NCBI RefSeq assembly: GCF_905163445.1
Contig: NC_053184.1
Span: 10,602,001 to 10,666,000, forward strand
Direction: 5' to 3'
From: Pararge aegeria
Taxonomy: Eukaryota; Arthropoda; Insecta; Lepidoptera; Nymphalidae
Length of the DNA stretch: 64,000 nt
The stretch's first letter is position 1, and every line of letters starts with the position of its first letter. The notes beneath the pieces are model-generated. The model did not search any database. It was not told the origin of the DNA and worked only from the letters and a program-made list of their open reading frames with translations. The position numbers and the translations under genes are program-made. Shown here in pieces: positions 24,601 to 39,600 of this stretch.

Positions 24601-27600
24601 ATTATTCATAAAAATATTCATCAGTCATCTTAGTACCCATAACACAAGCTACGCTTACTTTGGGGCTAGGTGGCGATGTGTGTATTGTCGTAATATATTT
24701 AATATATTTATTATTATTTATTTATTAATTGCTAGACATCGTTCTAGTGTCAAAAAGTGTCTGTTTGCGCAGCGCCTTATACTTTGTGGATGTGCAGAAA
24801 TATTTATTTATGGGATGTCATGACAGCTTACGCCCACGAATATCATAACGGTTAAGTAACCTAGAGATTAAATTGATATGCAGCATGAATATAAATATCG
24901 TAAATTGTAATATATTATATTTAGCATGCAACAAATATTAAGTACTTACACATTTCTGTAAAAGTGTTCTCGTTTGATTTATTTTTATATTGTGTGTTAC
25001 GTGGGAGTTGGGTGTCACTTAAAGGTAATGGCCAGTGTTGTAGTTTTACAGTACCTAAGCTTTAAATTTAATATGCTATAATCCAATTCTTCGGTTTTAT
25101 GACCGTTAATGAATACTTATTTTCCACAGGCTGTGAATAAGAAGTATTCCTTAACCTAAACAGTTAAGAAAAATAATAATAATATGTTAAAAGAAAATTA
25201 TTTACACTTTTATTACAGTTTGTAAATAGCAGTATAAAATACACAGTATAGCTAAGTATATAGAAGAGATATATTTAAGTTTTTTATGAGAAATGATTAT
25301 TTCGTTACGAGATCAATCTATAGGTACCTATTATTATATATTTGTCAATTGTTTTCTTTTTAAATAGACAATACGTCGTACCATGAAATGTGTGAAATAT
25401 TAAAATTTAGGCTACATTTATAATCGAAGTTTTTTTGAAACATTAAGTAGTATTTAGAGGAATGTATGTAGTAGCTTAAATTTTGAGTATTGATAATAAT
25501 AATGATAAACAAAATAAAGTCCTTGGATAGTAGGCGCGCCCGTAGTTATTCGCTAAAGAAGTAATATAGTACAAATGGAATTGTTCAGTGATACTGAAAT
25601 TTGGAAATTAGTGTAAAATATAAATTTTAATAAAAAAAATATACTTTCATTTATACGTGTACGTAATAAAGATATTCTCACTGAGCAATTCTTAATGTTG
25701 AAGCATTGTAACTAATAATATTATTATAATTAATTTTTACTTGTTGATCAGGCCCTAAGCAGTCTAACCAACAGTTCTGCTGAGCATGCCACCGCACCAC
25801 TCATGCCCTCAAGAAGAGATAGCGTCGGAGGAGCGACTCTTAAGTAAGTTACGACAAATTTGAATGAATTTGAATATGAATAGTCATCAAAATCATCATC
25901 ATTATCAACCCACTACAGGCCACGGGTCTGCTCCAAGAATAAGAATAAGGAGTTTAAGCCGTAGTCTTAAACTTCTTATTCTTATAAAAAATACCGGCGG
26001 CAAATCGGTGCACATAACACGCTTTTGAGGACGTCGTGGAGAACTGTCAGGCATGCAAGTTTCCTCACGATGTTTTTTCTTAAGTAAGTCAAGTAATATT
26101 TAAGTTACTTGAATATTTAATCAAGTCAGCGACCATGAAATCTCGATATTATCTGTATTGTTTCTGCTATGCAGGACGAAATTTTTTGAGCCTTGACCAA
26201 AATTTTAACGTGCTCTTAGAGGCCAAGGTCAATTTCCTGACTCCGAGATGGCACTGAATCCTGAGGTAGAATTAAAACCAAAATCCTAACAGTATATTTT
26301 ATCGTCCGATCTTGGAATTTAATCAAGGATCTCGCCATCAATAGCAATCATGATCAAGGAGGCAAGATTAAACCAACTTAAATTCAAAAGTATTTCTCAC
26401 TGTTGAATGCTGTATCATGTAAATGCTCCCGTAATTTGGAATAGAGCAACTGATTTGGCATTATATCGGTGTAGAGTGCAACCAGCCTCATTCAGGGAGG
26501 GTTCACACAGCACGCCGGAGAGCCGGCGTGTTTCCGTGGGCAGCGCACACACGCAGCGACTGTCGCTTGCGTCACCGCAGCCGCCGCACTCATCGCAATC
26601 GCCCCACTCCCCTCCGCAGCCCTTTAACCCTCTCATATATGGCAACGACGTTGACTCCGTGGACGTTGCTACTAGAGTTGCTATGGTAAGTACAAGGCCA
26701 TGCAAATAGGCGAATTCCTAAGGTATATTTCCCCTGTTAGACGGTCTAACAGTCTAGGGTGCAAATGTTGGCCAATCCTGGTTAGGCACAATCTGAAACA
26801 CAATCCAAATGCAAAATTAAAATTCGAATTGAAGCACTATTTTATAAATCTGTTGTACATGCAACATGTTGATTGGTTGATTGATTGATTGATTGATTTG
26901 GTTTGACCACGTACATTATCGCTTTAATCTTAATTCTGTCAGTACTTTATTAAATAAGTTATTCTTCTTCTTGATTTCTGGGCATTATACTTAACAGATA
27001 TTGTTAATTTTAACTACCGTATTTGATAATAATACATATAATTCATATTTCAGGTGCGTTTTTTCAACTCACAGAACATTTTGGCGAATTTCATGGAACA
27101 TACTCGTACGTTGCGCCTATATCCACGCCCTGTAGTAGCGTTTCAGATCAATAGTTTCTTGAGGTCAAGACCGAGAACTAGCTCTTTTTTGAACAAATTC
27201 GCTAGAACGCAGGTGAGTACAGCACTATTAACATCCAAAAAATCCGAAACAAAGTATTTCGGGTAAATTTACAAATCATTATTGTTATTAAAACGCTATG
27301 ATGTTTAATTTTAGGCAGTAGAATTCTTAGCAGAGTGGTCACTAACGCCATGTAACGTGGCCTTCCTACGAGTACAAACTGGTGTATTTGACCCTCGGCA
27401 AATCGGAGACAAACCCAAGTGGTTTGCCGACCAGCTCCAGCCCATTCGATTTGCTGTTTGGGACGACGGAAGTTCCTTGAACGGCGCATTGCGACAGCTT
27501 CAGAGACTAGAAAATCAGCCTACAGGTATTTTATTCAAAATTAAAATTCATTATAAAAGTTGTATAAGTGCAATCATCTACCTATTATTTTCGTCATCGG

Positions 27601-30600
27601 AATGTTCATAAAACAATAACTTTTCCAATTGCAGATGAGAGTGGATCAGACTCAGAAGCTGCAGAAAGTACAAGTTCCTCGTATTCTTCGTTGAGTGATT
27701 TCGTTTCTGAAATGGCCTCCTCTGATTTATCACCAGGTACATTTAAAACTAAACTTTAATTCATCAATTCTTTTAAAAAATATTTATTTTCATGTTTATT
27801 TATTTTATCAATCTACAGGAGGAAATGCTCATCAACAACATGTAGTTGGCGAGACCTATAACGCGGTTATACAAGTTCCAATGACGCTATCGTCTTCATT
27901 AGACCCAAAAACGGTATGACATAGGTTTTCTAACCTCATTATTTAAATAACCAATTAATTCCTGCGCATCAACCAAACTATGCAAAAAAAAGTGCTTTCG
28001 TACATGTAAAGTTAATTAAATACAATCATCATGCATTTTGGCTTTGGCTCAATTAGTTTTAATTTATTTAACGTCGACGGAGCGGGAACTTGCATACTAA
28101 ATTCTAAGATAATCCTTTTATAAATTATTACAGGTATATACTCCTCCTTCGTCTCTAATGTTCGGAGAAGAAGAGGTACCCCGAAGAGAGGGTCGGGAAT
28201 CTACATCCCCATCACCGTCTGCTTCCAGTTCAGAACACAGCGATTTATCCGATGATGAAGTTCCAGGAGCCATGGATAGACCTGATGTGACTGATAGTCA
28301 ACCGGCACCTGTGAAAAAGAGTGTAATTAAAGTTTATATATATTTCTTCATGTCTGGTATGTGATTCGCTAAAATAAAATCCGGCCGCTGGAAGAATGTT
28401 TACCTGACATCTGTGAGTTGGTCATATACCAATAACAAGCGACCATAAGAAGATAACAGTTGACATAGCTGCGCAGTTTTAGCATACATAATTTTTTCTT
28501 ATTTATGTTATACTTACCCGCGACTTCGTTTTTTATGTGTATGTTATTTCCTCTATGCAAAAGGCGATTCTATCTTCTCTGTAAAAAACAAATCTATCCC
28601 ACGGAGCCCATACATTTTCCAAGATAAATCTCGCATATTCGCTATTTCAGAGTACAATCTATCTATGTCCTTAATTTCATCCGGATCCGTGCAGCCTTTC
28701 TGGCGTAATTAAGTAACAAACATCCATCCAAAATTTTTTAAACTTTGAACGGATGTTTGTTTTGCTTTACTTTTTATAATATGAATAAAGATTAATATAG
28801 CGAAATATTTATTTAAAAAAAAAGAGTGATATAATTTTGATCTGGCAGGAAAGCATTCTTTCAATATATATATACTATAGGAATAGATATCGTTCTAAAA
28901 TAATCTGGTAGGCTTTAGTATCACTTATGGAAAAACTAAAGATAGATTGACTTCTCCGCTGACCATTTAACAATGCTAGTTTTATCAAGCTATACCATTA
29001 ATTATTGTGTTTAATATTAAACTAAAGTTAAAGCCCCGAAATCATGGTCATTTCAGCCATTTCTGCTAATGCGTTTTAGTAACTACGTACTGACTTATAG
29101 AAAAAGTTTATTACCTCACATTGCAATTTGATCCTAAAATAATGTTTCCTTCAAAAATTTTGGGTTATTTTAGTACATGAGTTTGCTCAGTACTTTAAAT
29201 TTTTGAATGCATATTTTAAACTTATATCTGTTGCCCGCGTTCTTCGTCCGCGTTTTTTTTTTTATTGTGTGAAGACCGTTTATTTTCCTGGGATAAAATA
29301 TAACCTATGTTACACTGCGTCCTTTCTACTGACTCTATGCCAAAAATCAAAGTTGTTAGGTCGCCTACTTAGGGCGTGAAGGAAGGACAAACAAACAAGG
29401 GCATACTAAGAGGTAGTCGTTATTTAATTTCTAACTACTTTATAATACAAGTCGTTTAGCAACAGTTTACCTAAACACTTGGTGATGGTAGTGGGGTTGT
29501 CAAATAGGACACGGACAGCGGCAGTTTAGGGTTGGAGTCGGACTCCAACTCGACTACGACCCCCGCCACCGTGGCGTCGCGGCGTCCACGCTCGCCCCAC
29601 CGCGCCCCCCTGCCGCACCACCCCTCGCAATCACAAGCCGCACAGCCCTCACAGCACAGCACAAGACCCAAGGTACTACAATTGGACGTAGTTTATCAAA
29701 AAGGGATCAAACCACATTTAAGTTATTTTTCTGAAAATCTTAATTTGGATTCGTACTATTGACAAAAATATTTTATGACTAATGAGATGGTACCTTGTGT
29801 TGATATTAACGTGGTGTACATGTTTATCTATGAAGTTTTCTGCTGACTTAAAGTTTTAGCCGATGGACCTTTCATAATCATCGTCAATATTCGCCTATCA
29901 TTGTCACTGTTGGGTACAGGCTTTTTCACTCCTAGAGATGGTTTTAGAGCGCATCGCATTGAAGCAGTGTGGTGGGTACCATGCCGTTGCAACGCAGGTT
30001 GGTGCATCGACCTTTGATATCTTCTTGTTAGATATAAATAACTTCTTCTTGTTTAAGCATATATCCCTCGTTGTGTGTTATCAATAGCACAACATGTCTT
30101 GTTCAAACTTGAAAGACAGACTTGTTATTTTGGTTTGGGATATTTTTTTATTATGGTCTGCCTGACGTCAACCCTCCCTCGCAATATTACATATATAACT
30201 GCACTTGAATCGTATTTGTGGATTGGATAATTTTTGCTTACCTACGTCCAATTATTCTACAGCTAAACTTTCAGTACTCTTCACTTATCCCAAAGTATCA
30301 CGTATGAAATAGTATGCTATTTAAGTTTTACCAATTATGATTTTACACTTATCTATTTATAAGAGTATAATATGTAATTAGATAGATGCTTTTCGTATTA
30401 AGTTATAGTTCTCTGATACTTCTGTTTTTTACATTTTTGTTCTACTTTAAGCGTTCTTATAATAACATCTTAACTAACGTCTTTGCTTCTAGGGTTCAAA
30501 CGCTGGTGTATCGAGACAGGCATCACAGACTTCCCTCCTCGAACAGTTTGCTGCGCAAGCAAAGGAACTTGTGCGGGAAACCACACGTCAAAGCAGTCAG

Positions 30601-33600
30601 GAAGGATTATTAGCTCATATGGACAAGGTTAATGTCCATCCCATTACTGTTTTTATCATACAAATATATTGAACAGATTATGTTATTTATAATCTTGCAT
30701 TAAAATAGTACAAGGAGAATATGTGGCTTAAAAAAAACGGTTGTAAAACTAGATTCGGGCCAAAATCGGATAAGTCTTTATATTTGGTTGCAGTGGCCCG
30801 GCCCGATTTTGATTTAATTATCAAATTGTGTTGCGAGGTAATGAATAGACACACCAATTGTATAATATTTTTTAATTTGTTTTATTTTATCCGAAACCTT
30901 CAAGAAAGGAAAAGTTGCACAAGTGGAGGAAAAGAATATTTTTGCGCCTTTTGACAAGGTATCTCTACCGATGGCGCAACGAAGGAATTTTCTTGTAGAA
31001 AGCCATACTTGCAGCACCTATTTAATATTTACATCTACATGTAGTCAATATCATAGATATCTTCCAAGCCGCTACATAGATATTCCACGTACATACATAA
31101 TTAGGGGTATCATTTACACCATAGAGGCAAAAGCACTCTGCATCAGTAGAAAATAGATTTAAGAATATATGTAATGTAACTGCATTAAACTTACTTAGCT
31201 CACTTTATGGTTTTATAGAAAAAGAGAAATTTTGAATTTATTATCATTTTGTATTGCTATATTCAAACATTCATTAATCATCACGAATGTATACTAAGGT
31301 ACACGAACCAACAAACTACTCTTAGATATTGATATAGGTAATACTAAAAAAATTACAAAAGATGTTTCTTATTGAATAATGATATACTTACTTATAAAAA
31401 TAAACATGTAACTCATCCAATTTATAATTGCTAATTTTAAAAATAAAACGAAAGTTTATTTTATTTGATAACTTTAATTTAAAACCAGTCAAGGGCAATT
31501 CTCTAGCTAAGCCAATACCACGCCGTGGCGTTACAACTGCGTCCAATAGCAATCACAAGACTTACTCAAATAGCTACTTTTATGTTTGGTCGCAAGTTAG
31601 ACGCAAACAAGAGCGCCGCTAAAGACGCAGATCGAAGGCCACGGTTTAACATAGGCTTTAATGTAGGCTGGGCTAGCCTATTGATATATGCATGTCACGA
31701 TCGATGGATGATTTTTAAAACTTCTATTGCTCCCTATGCTCACTCCATTTGACGCGGTAGGAAATTGTTACTACAAAAGTATATTTTTATACTTAGCCTT
31801 AAAATAGTTTCATTTCAAAATGTCTAAACTATTCATTGCTAAAGTTAGACAGCTTCGTTCGAATTTAATTCGTTGACGATCTGTAACGGAATCAATGATA
31901 TTTTCCCAGCTTACGCTACACGCTAAGAAAGCTGCCGAAGAAGCTTCGAAGAGTGTGCAAGAAGCGTCGAAATCCGCACTAGAGGCCAGTAAGACAGCTA
32001 CAGCTGTGAGCAAAAACACCTTCGAAGACCTTTCGTACGTTAGTAAATCAACATTTGGAGATCTCACAAAGAGCGCCAAGGAAGTTGCTGCGAAGAAAGG
32101 TCTATTAAAGGTGATTACTGTATGTATTTATTAAACAATTGTTTATTGTAAAGTCAACATCTCCTTAGCATGTTCCGGTTTAGAGAGTAAATTGCCTTAC
32201 AAGATCTGTTTGGTGTGAAGTATAAAGATGGAAAAAATTATAAATTACACCGTACAGATTCTCCTGCGCGGAGTAAAGCAAATTAAGCTTAATTTTCATA
32301 GTATGTCAATTTTTTCGTCTAATTAATATAGAATGCTAGGAAACTCACCAATAACAGTTTAGTTATTGCCACATCTCTAAATAATTTATTAACCTTATCA
32401 AACCTGACATTTCCTATTTCAAAGGGAGAGAGCCAAGACGGATCTGCGGGACAAAATGCAAGAAGAGATTCAACAGCGTTACAGACAACAAATTTGCTGG
32501 CTACAACCCATCGAGATTTCTTTTCTAATATTAGTTCTGATCTGAACGGCCTTGCTGCATCGACATCCAGCATGTTTAGCGACTTTTTTGGATCAAAAGG
32601 TATGTGAATTCACAAAGTGTATTTGATATACGTAGTGAACAACAAAGATTCATTATATATCCTAACATGGCGGATAGGCAACAACCAATATTTACACGTC
32701 ATTCCAAAATTAGAAATCTGTGAAGGCACATTGTGGTAACTTCTAAAAACTGTAGTTGCTGTAGCTGAATAAAAAATTAATTTATTTTATTTTATACGCA
32801 TAATTCACGCACAAAGCAGATGGCCCACCCGTGGCAGGCTTTCTCTCAACAAATACAATATGTGTCGAGAGAAAGCCTGCCATTGCCTAATGGGCTATAT
32901 GTTTTGTATGAGAACCATTCTACCCAACTCATAAAACAGAGCAACAGGTCGCAGGGCGTGCAAGGAACACCTACAACGTGCCGCCTGGTGCCCATCAACC
33001 TAAGACCCTGCGCTGATTAGCGGTAAAAATAAACATAGTGGTAGTACCTACTTCCCCAGACAAGCTCTATCACAAAAAGCTCTACGACTACTTCAAATAG
33101 AAACACATCTTAGAGTTATATATAAAGGAACCGTTTTTCTGATGTCGTGGTTAGGAAGGCAACCGAAACCCGCGGAGACGCCTGCGCAGGCCCCACTGTC
33201 AGCGACTTTCGGACCCTTCTCGCAAGGCGCTCGCGGCCTCGTGCAGCGTTCTCCGCTCATACGTCACTCATCCCCGACTCCGCCTACGCCGCAACCCACT
33301 ACACGATCCGCCAACAGTGAAAACCAGGCTTTCCTTAACGATGTAAGTAGGAACTAATAAAGGTGTCTTTAGTGCGACTTGCGGGCGGATTTGAGCTGAA
33401 TCCCTCGCCTCATTCTATGGTGTTCTAACCAGCTTAACCTCCTAGAACCGTATGCCGACCACTTTCCTTCTTCGTCGCTTTGGATTCCAATTCGGGAGGA
33501 TTACCACCATCCCTTAAGTATCATCCCTTAGTAGAATTATTTTAATAATGTTGACATTTTGTTTTAGAATCTTAATAGAAAGTCAAATAAATTATGATTT

Positions 33601-36600
33601 TAAATTAATACCGCGTTATGCATTCAGAAACAAAACTTCAACAATATTATAATAATAATGCTTTCAGTTATGATAGGAAGACCTTTCGTGTTTCACTATT
33701 TTATTCTGTCGTAAAATGTAGCTAATCCAAACGTCGCTCTATCTGCCGTTTATTCTGATCCGTTATATTTCCGTAATAGGTTAACGTTGCTGCATATGGC
33801 GCTTGGAAATTTTCGGTTATATACAGGTCGTATACGGTCAATACGCCGAATGCACTATAATCTGGCTTATCTGCAAACTCCAGAAGAGTATTCAATCTGC
33901 CATCAAAAATGTATGATTGATTATTAATTTCTGGCGTAACACTAACACTGTTATGTTGTTTTATGAAATTCATTATACTGACAATTAGAATATAAATTCA
34001 TTAACAATATTTTACCTCTCTCAACTCTCTTGATATAATATTCATTTTCATGAAATCTATTGTTGGGTTACAGTTAATTCAACACGCTCTTGAAGGCGAG
34101 GGCGTAGGTTGGCTTAAACTAAATCGCTTAAAGAAACTAATGGAGGACGAATCGTACAGAAACATGGTGCTCAGCAAACTGAATAGGAATTTCAACAGGA
34201 AGACGTCGCCTAATGACAAAGTAGATGATGCAGTAAGTTTTAACATTATATTCCTTTAATGACACGTCAAACTAAGTATACGATAAGGTCATGCTACAGA
34301 GCATTCTAGGCTACACTACCTGAACCTTGGAGAAAGTTATATTTAGTGTTCACGCATATCAGAATAATCAGCACCTGTATGTTTAGTATACTTCAATAAG
34401 GATAGTGTCACACATAATCCACTGGATGGCGTTAAAATAATGAGACAATTTTTAAAGCTAGATTGCAAATTCTCCGATCTGAAGAGTCTCAGTCTGGACT
34501 CTCCAAAGCTAGTTCATACAAATCGCCATTGAGTAATTTATTCCGTACATGACGGAGAACTGCTGGGAATTTTAACATCAGGAAGGATTATCAAGCTTGA
34601 AAAAGTCTGCATTTTGGCAAAATAAGTTTTTACTTTTAACAGCAAATTTATATATTTTATTTTTCAGCCGTGAATAATTAAAATGTACTTAAATTACCCA
34701 TTCCCCAAAATTACTAATCTCTACCACATCTTTAACTTTCTATTATTTATTCTACAATAAATCCTTTAATATGTACTGCGTCATATCTACAGTTTATCAG
34801 CAAGCCAGTGTGGAAAGGGATGCTGAAAGTCCTTCAGGCAGTTGTTCACGGTTTAGAACTTACTTATTCCAACTTTGGTCTCGGTGGAATGGCTTCAGTC
34901 TTCCAACTAGCGGAGATGGCACACACTCACTATTGGAGCAAAGAAGTAGCTGGGCTAGAGCATGGTGGCATGGCGGGCTCTGCTCTATCGGAACATTATG
35001 GGCGACAAGATATAGAAACACCATCGTCAACACAGTCTTCCAGAAAAAGTTCGTCATCAGGTATGCAAAATATTATCCTACAAGTGTTTTATACTTACAC
35101 ATTATATTGCAGCTTAATCAACGTTACTAAGGATATAAATAAGTGAGATTGTATTATATTTGTTTAGATGTGCCTGTGGTAAATTATCCAGATATGGGTC
35201 CGGCTGAAACACAAAGTACAACCGAGATATTCAAAGATATGTTGAATCAGAAAAGGAATCTTCTATTTAGCAAATTATCGTCCTTCGATTCAGATGTAAG
35301 TATATCACAATAAAATGCAAGTGCAATCAATGTTTTAATGTGTTTTTATAAAGTAAATACTGCATGGTAGACATAAAAAATGTAAAATCTCAGTGGTTTT
35401 TACATGGCCTCCGCACACCGTATCGACGGAACACCGCCTTGGCTGCAATTAAAGCATGGGAATGTGAGCTTTAAGTTTTTGAGTCATAAAAAAAACAATA
35501 TATTTCTGCCAGTAGAATACGAAGATTACGCAATACGCAATAGAACACGCGTTAGCCAAGTGTTATATCAATAGAAACAAAGCTCACATTGCAATGCTAT
35601 GTTGGTGTTGAGTCAATAAAGTGTGCGAAGGTCATAAGTCTTCAATGCTGGAACTTCTTGTCCATTATACCAACATAAACATCTCCTTCTAACGCATGGC
35701 TACTTAAAATTGGAAAATGGATGTATTTATGTAAAAGTTAATTTTCGTAAATTATATTCATTAAGTAGATAGTTTATCTATTGGTAGACCCTGGAAATAT
35801 GTTCATAATGGAAAAGTTGTGTGCTTCAGCTAATAACGCAAATCGTATGACCTTTCTTTTTATTATGAATTGACTATTAATTGTGTGAAGAACTCTGAAC
35901 GACGCTAGTCATGAAATTTATATACTTATATCAAAACTTGTGTAAAAAAATAAATTAAAATTACACTTAAAATTATGGTATCTATGAAGATTGACATTCA
36001 AATTTCAAAATTAGTTTTAGAGACTTTAAGTTATTGGTGTCGGCAGGCCTTATTGAGGCCAAGCTCAATAGCCGAAAGGTGTCAGGCTGAAGTTCTATAG
36101 ATCGTTCAAATCCTCCGGTTGCGTAACTGTCGTACCCTTTCATAGCACAAGCTTTACGCTATGTTGGAGAGTAGTTATGTCAATGTTCCCGGCTCCGTGG
36201 ATGGTAAGGTGTGTTTGTGGCGCAGGCAGCAGCGTCCTCGGACTCGCCGGATGACAGCGGGTCCATCACCACAAACCGCGCCACTCTTATCGACCACCGC
36301 GCCTCTTTTAAGTCTAATCTCTCTGATACTGATGTCATGTTCCTCAATGTAAGTCCTAGTCCCGTGTAGATTCATGTTTGCTTTAGCAGTGTCCCATATT
36401 CTTCTATGATCACACATCAATTAGAACGCGCACACTCGTATTTTTTCAGCACTATGGTTTTGTCCGTGTTGTGTAAACTACAAAGGTCGGTGCACATTAA
36501 AGGTGGACATCTGTGGGTAGCAGGAAAGACCCGTCTTAAATTATTTTGTACCTAAAAAAAAACAAGCGTTGCCCGTTGTCGCACAACTATGCAAAGTATA

Positions 36601-39600
36601 TATGCCGAGGATACCAAATACACCAAAACAGAAGTTTTTCCGCCGCATGACAAAAGAGTAAAAAATGCTTGCCCGTGGTGCGTTCTGGTTTGTGTGCGTT
36701 CAGCCTGTTGAGTCAGCATTATTTTGTAGTACAGATTGCCCAGAACATAAGATGCACAATCACACACACACACACTCGTGATTTATTCTACTCAATCAAA
36801 TTAGATCACGCATACTGTACTGTGTTTGACGAAAATAAATAATGCTGGCAACTCTGTTGTTACATTTATGTTTACACCCACTCCCATAATTTTTAAATAT
36901 ACTTTGTTAACTTTCATTTAGCTAAATTTTGCGCTGTGAAATGTATGTTTGCTAGTGTTTGGTGAAAAATGGAATGAAGTATTTTGAAGCAGAAATTTAT
37001 ATGGATCGTCCTGAATATCTTCCAAAGTATTTGTGCGACCACTTTAATAAAATGATGTGATATTGTTAGGTGGAACGACCAGGCAGCAAAGGTCGGCCTG
37101 GGAGTGCGTATTCGTCCAAGTCGTCCTTGAGCGGGCGTCCAATGGCAGGAGTGCCCACAACCTCACCGCTCACCTCGCCTGAAACAGCACGCACTTACCT
37201 CTTTCAGGGACTTATAGGTAATTTCGATGTTGATGTCCTACCTATGTTTTGTACCTGGAAAATATACCTTTTTCTGAATTTTAATACGTTCGTTCTCAAA
37301 ATAAAATAAATAAGTAATAAATTGACAATCATGATCGAATAAAACTTTTAAGATGAGAAGTATTGTCTCTTACAGCCTTACAATATCTGTCTTATCAATA
37401 ATAACTAATTCTAACTGCTTGCTGCATTATTGATTTTTTATTTTAAAGAATCGATCAATTATAATCGATCACTAAAATATATAAATTTTGTAAATTTTCT
37501 AGGAAAAGAAAGATCGAATCTATGGGACCAAATGCAGTTTTGGGAGGATGCATTCCTTGATGCAGTAAGCCAAGAGCGGGATATGATTGGTATGGATCAA
37601 GGTCCGAACGAAATGATGGAACGTTACAAGTGTTTGAGCGAGACAGAGAGGAAACGCCTTGAGCACGAAGAAGACAGGCTTTTGTCGACTGCTTTGTATA
37701 ATTTGACTGCTGCGTTGGTACTATTCGGTGTGGAAGCGGACATAATTCGGAATAAAGTAAGACGGTTACTGGCTAAGAGTCATATTGGCTTAGTGTACAG
37801 CCAAGAAGTTAATCATCTGCTCGACGTGGTTCACAATTTGGTAAGTTCAAAGTTATAACTATTGTCAAGTTATTTGCATTATAGCCCTGTTAAATAAAGC
37901 AGTTTTAGAACATCTTCAAGTAAATTAAGACAATGCTTTCAAACTGACTAAAATACTTAGTTTTAGGTTCGCTCAAGTTTTTAGAAATTAGCCTTTATTT
38001 TTTATATGTTATTCACTGGTAGGTATCTTAAGTAGGTATGTATTCGAAGTTATCACTTTAGGAAAATTACTAATTTAAAAATGCGCGTATACGTGCGAAT
38101 ACGCTCGGCATAAAACAGCTCATTTGAAAATAGAATGCACCCTTTGTAAATCATTAGCATGGGAACGACATAAGTCTGAAGACGCTGGGTTCGCGTGCGG
38201 TGCGGCGCGCAACGTTCACTGTGCATGAAGGCGACGCGACTGGCGCGTTGCGATTCATGGAAGTTCGACATGATGGCCTCGTACTGCGCTCCACGCAAGG
38301 TAACCTTACTGACACGTATATTTTGCAGTACGTAGACAAACTAGATGGTTGTTTTATTCCACAATTCAATCTCCAATCTTCAATCTCCCCGGTGGTTCTG
38401 TCCTCGATGGTTAGTGATGATTCAGGTTAAGATGGTAGCGGGTTAACACGGGGAAACACATACCTTCACATTGCACACATCAGTTGCTAAGTGGAATACA
38501 AGAACGCTAAATCGCTGGCAGCGTGCCTTTGCCGGTACATACTGCCAAATCCAGACCAGATAAAATTCAGAATTATCAATGCCCCTGCCGGGAAACCTGA
38601 CGGGTCCACGGAGGTCTTTCATATCTTTAAGGTTCGTTCCAACTTTTTAGAAACACGACGAGAATCTGTGAATCCGCTAAATATATAATCGGTTCTCTAT
38701 TGTTATATAAGTTGTATGCCAATTTGGCTTGATAACTTATTCCAATTATTATTTATAGGGACGATAGTAGAAAGGTGGTGGTACGAACGCTTGGTAAACA
38801 TGACGTATAGTCCCAAAATACGAGTTTTGTGCCTTTGGAGGAAGAATGGTGGTCAGACGCAACTACATAAATATTACACTAAAAAGGTAGGTAAACTCTT
38901 TCTTGGCACATAGCATAAAACTATTATTAATTTATTAAGAGTGATAATCCAATTGCTAGATTAAAAATTTATTACTATTTAGATGGAATCACTTTTGAAC
39001 GATATTTTTTAAAACAGTTTTTTAATATTATTTTATAATAAATGATGTCAATAAATAATTTATCAAGTTCTTCAGTTTTAGTAGATATAGTTCCTCTTAA
39101 ATCAACCTTTCTAGTCCTGGAACTAAAATCTAGTGGTCTTAACTTTACAAATTCTATTATTGTAACACTTGATGGTACTACAAAAATATAGATTATACGA
39201 TTGTCCCAGCATGCGCAAGGGTTTCTTCTCGGGCATTTCTTGATGCTTGAGTCTATTTTTCTAAAATTTTGCGTAGAAGAAGTATTTTTACAACTTTACT
39301 AATATTTAATCGATGAACTGATGCAGTGCAAAGCGCTATATTACTGTATCAAAGAGGCGATGGAAAAAAGCGGAAGACGGCAAGATGCGGCCGAGCTCGG
39401 AGGCGAGTTTCCTGTTCAGGATTGTGCCACAGGCGAGGGTGGTCTCATACAGGTATATTATATTTAAAAGTTATCCTATTACGGTTGTAGGTAAACCAAA
39501 CAAAACTTATACCTTTTAAGACTTTAATTTATTGAGAAAAAGAATTAAAAAAGAACACAAAAACAAGAAATAAAATGAACAAAGTAATTCCAATTAATGA

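Noticed and set aside
26415..26705. 96-codon - strand frame over 26.4-26.7 kb
   Set aside because: Shadow of Rab3-GEF exon 12, which contains the family block FNPLIYGNDVDSVDVATRVA on the + strand.
34860..35057. 65-codon - strand frame
   Set aside because: Antisense to Rab3-GEF exon 24, which carries the GLGGMAS block on the + strand.
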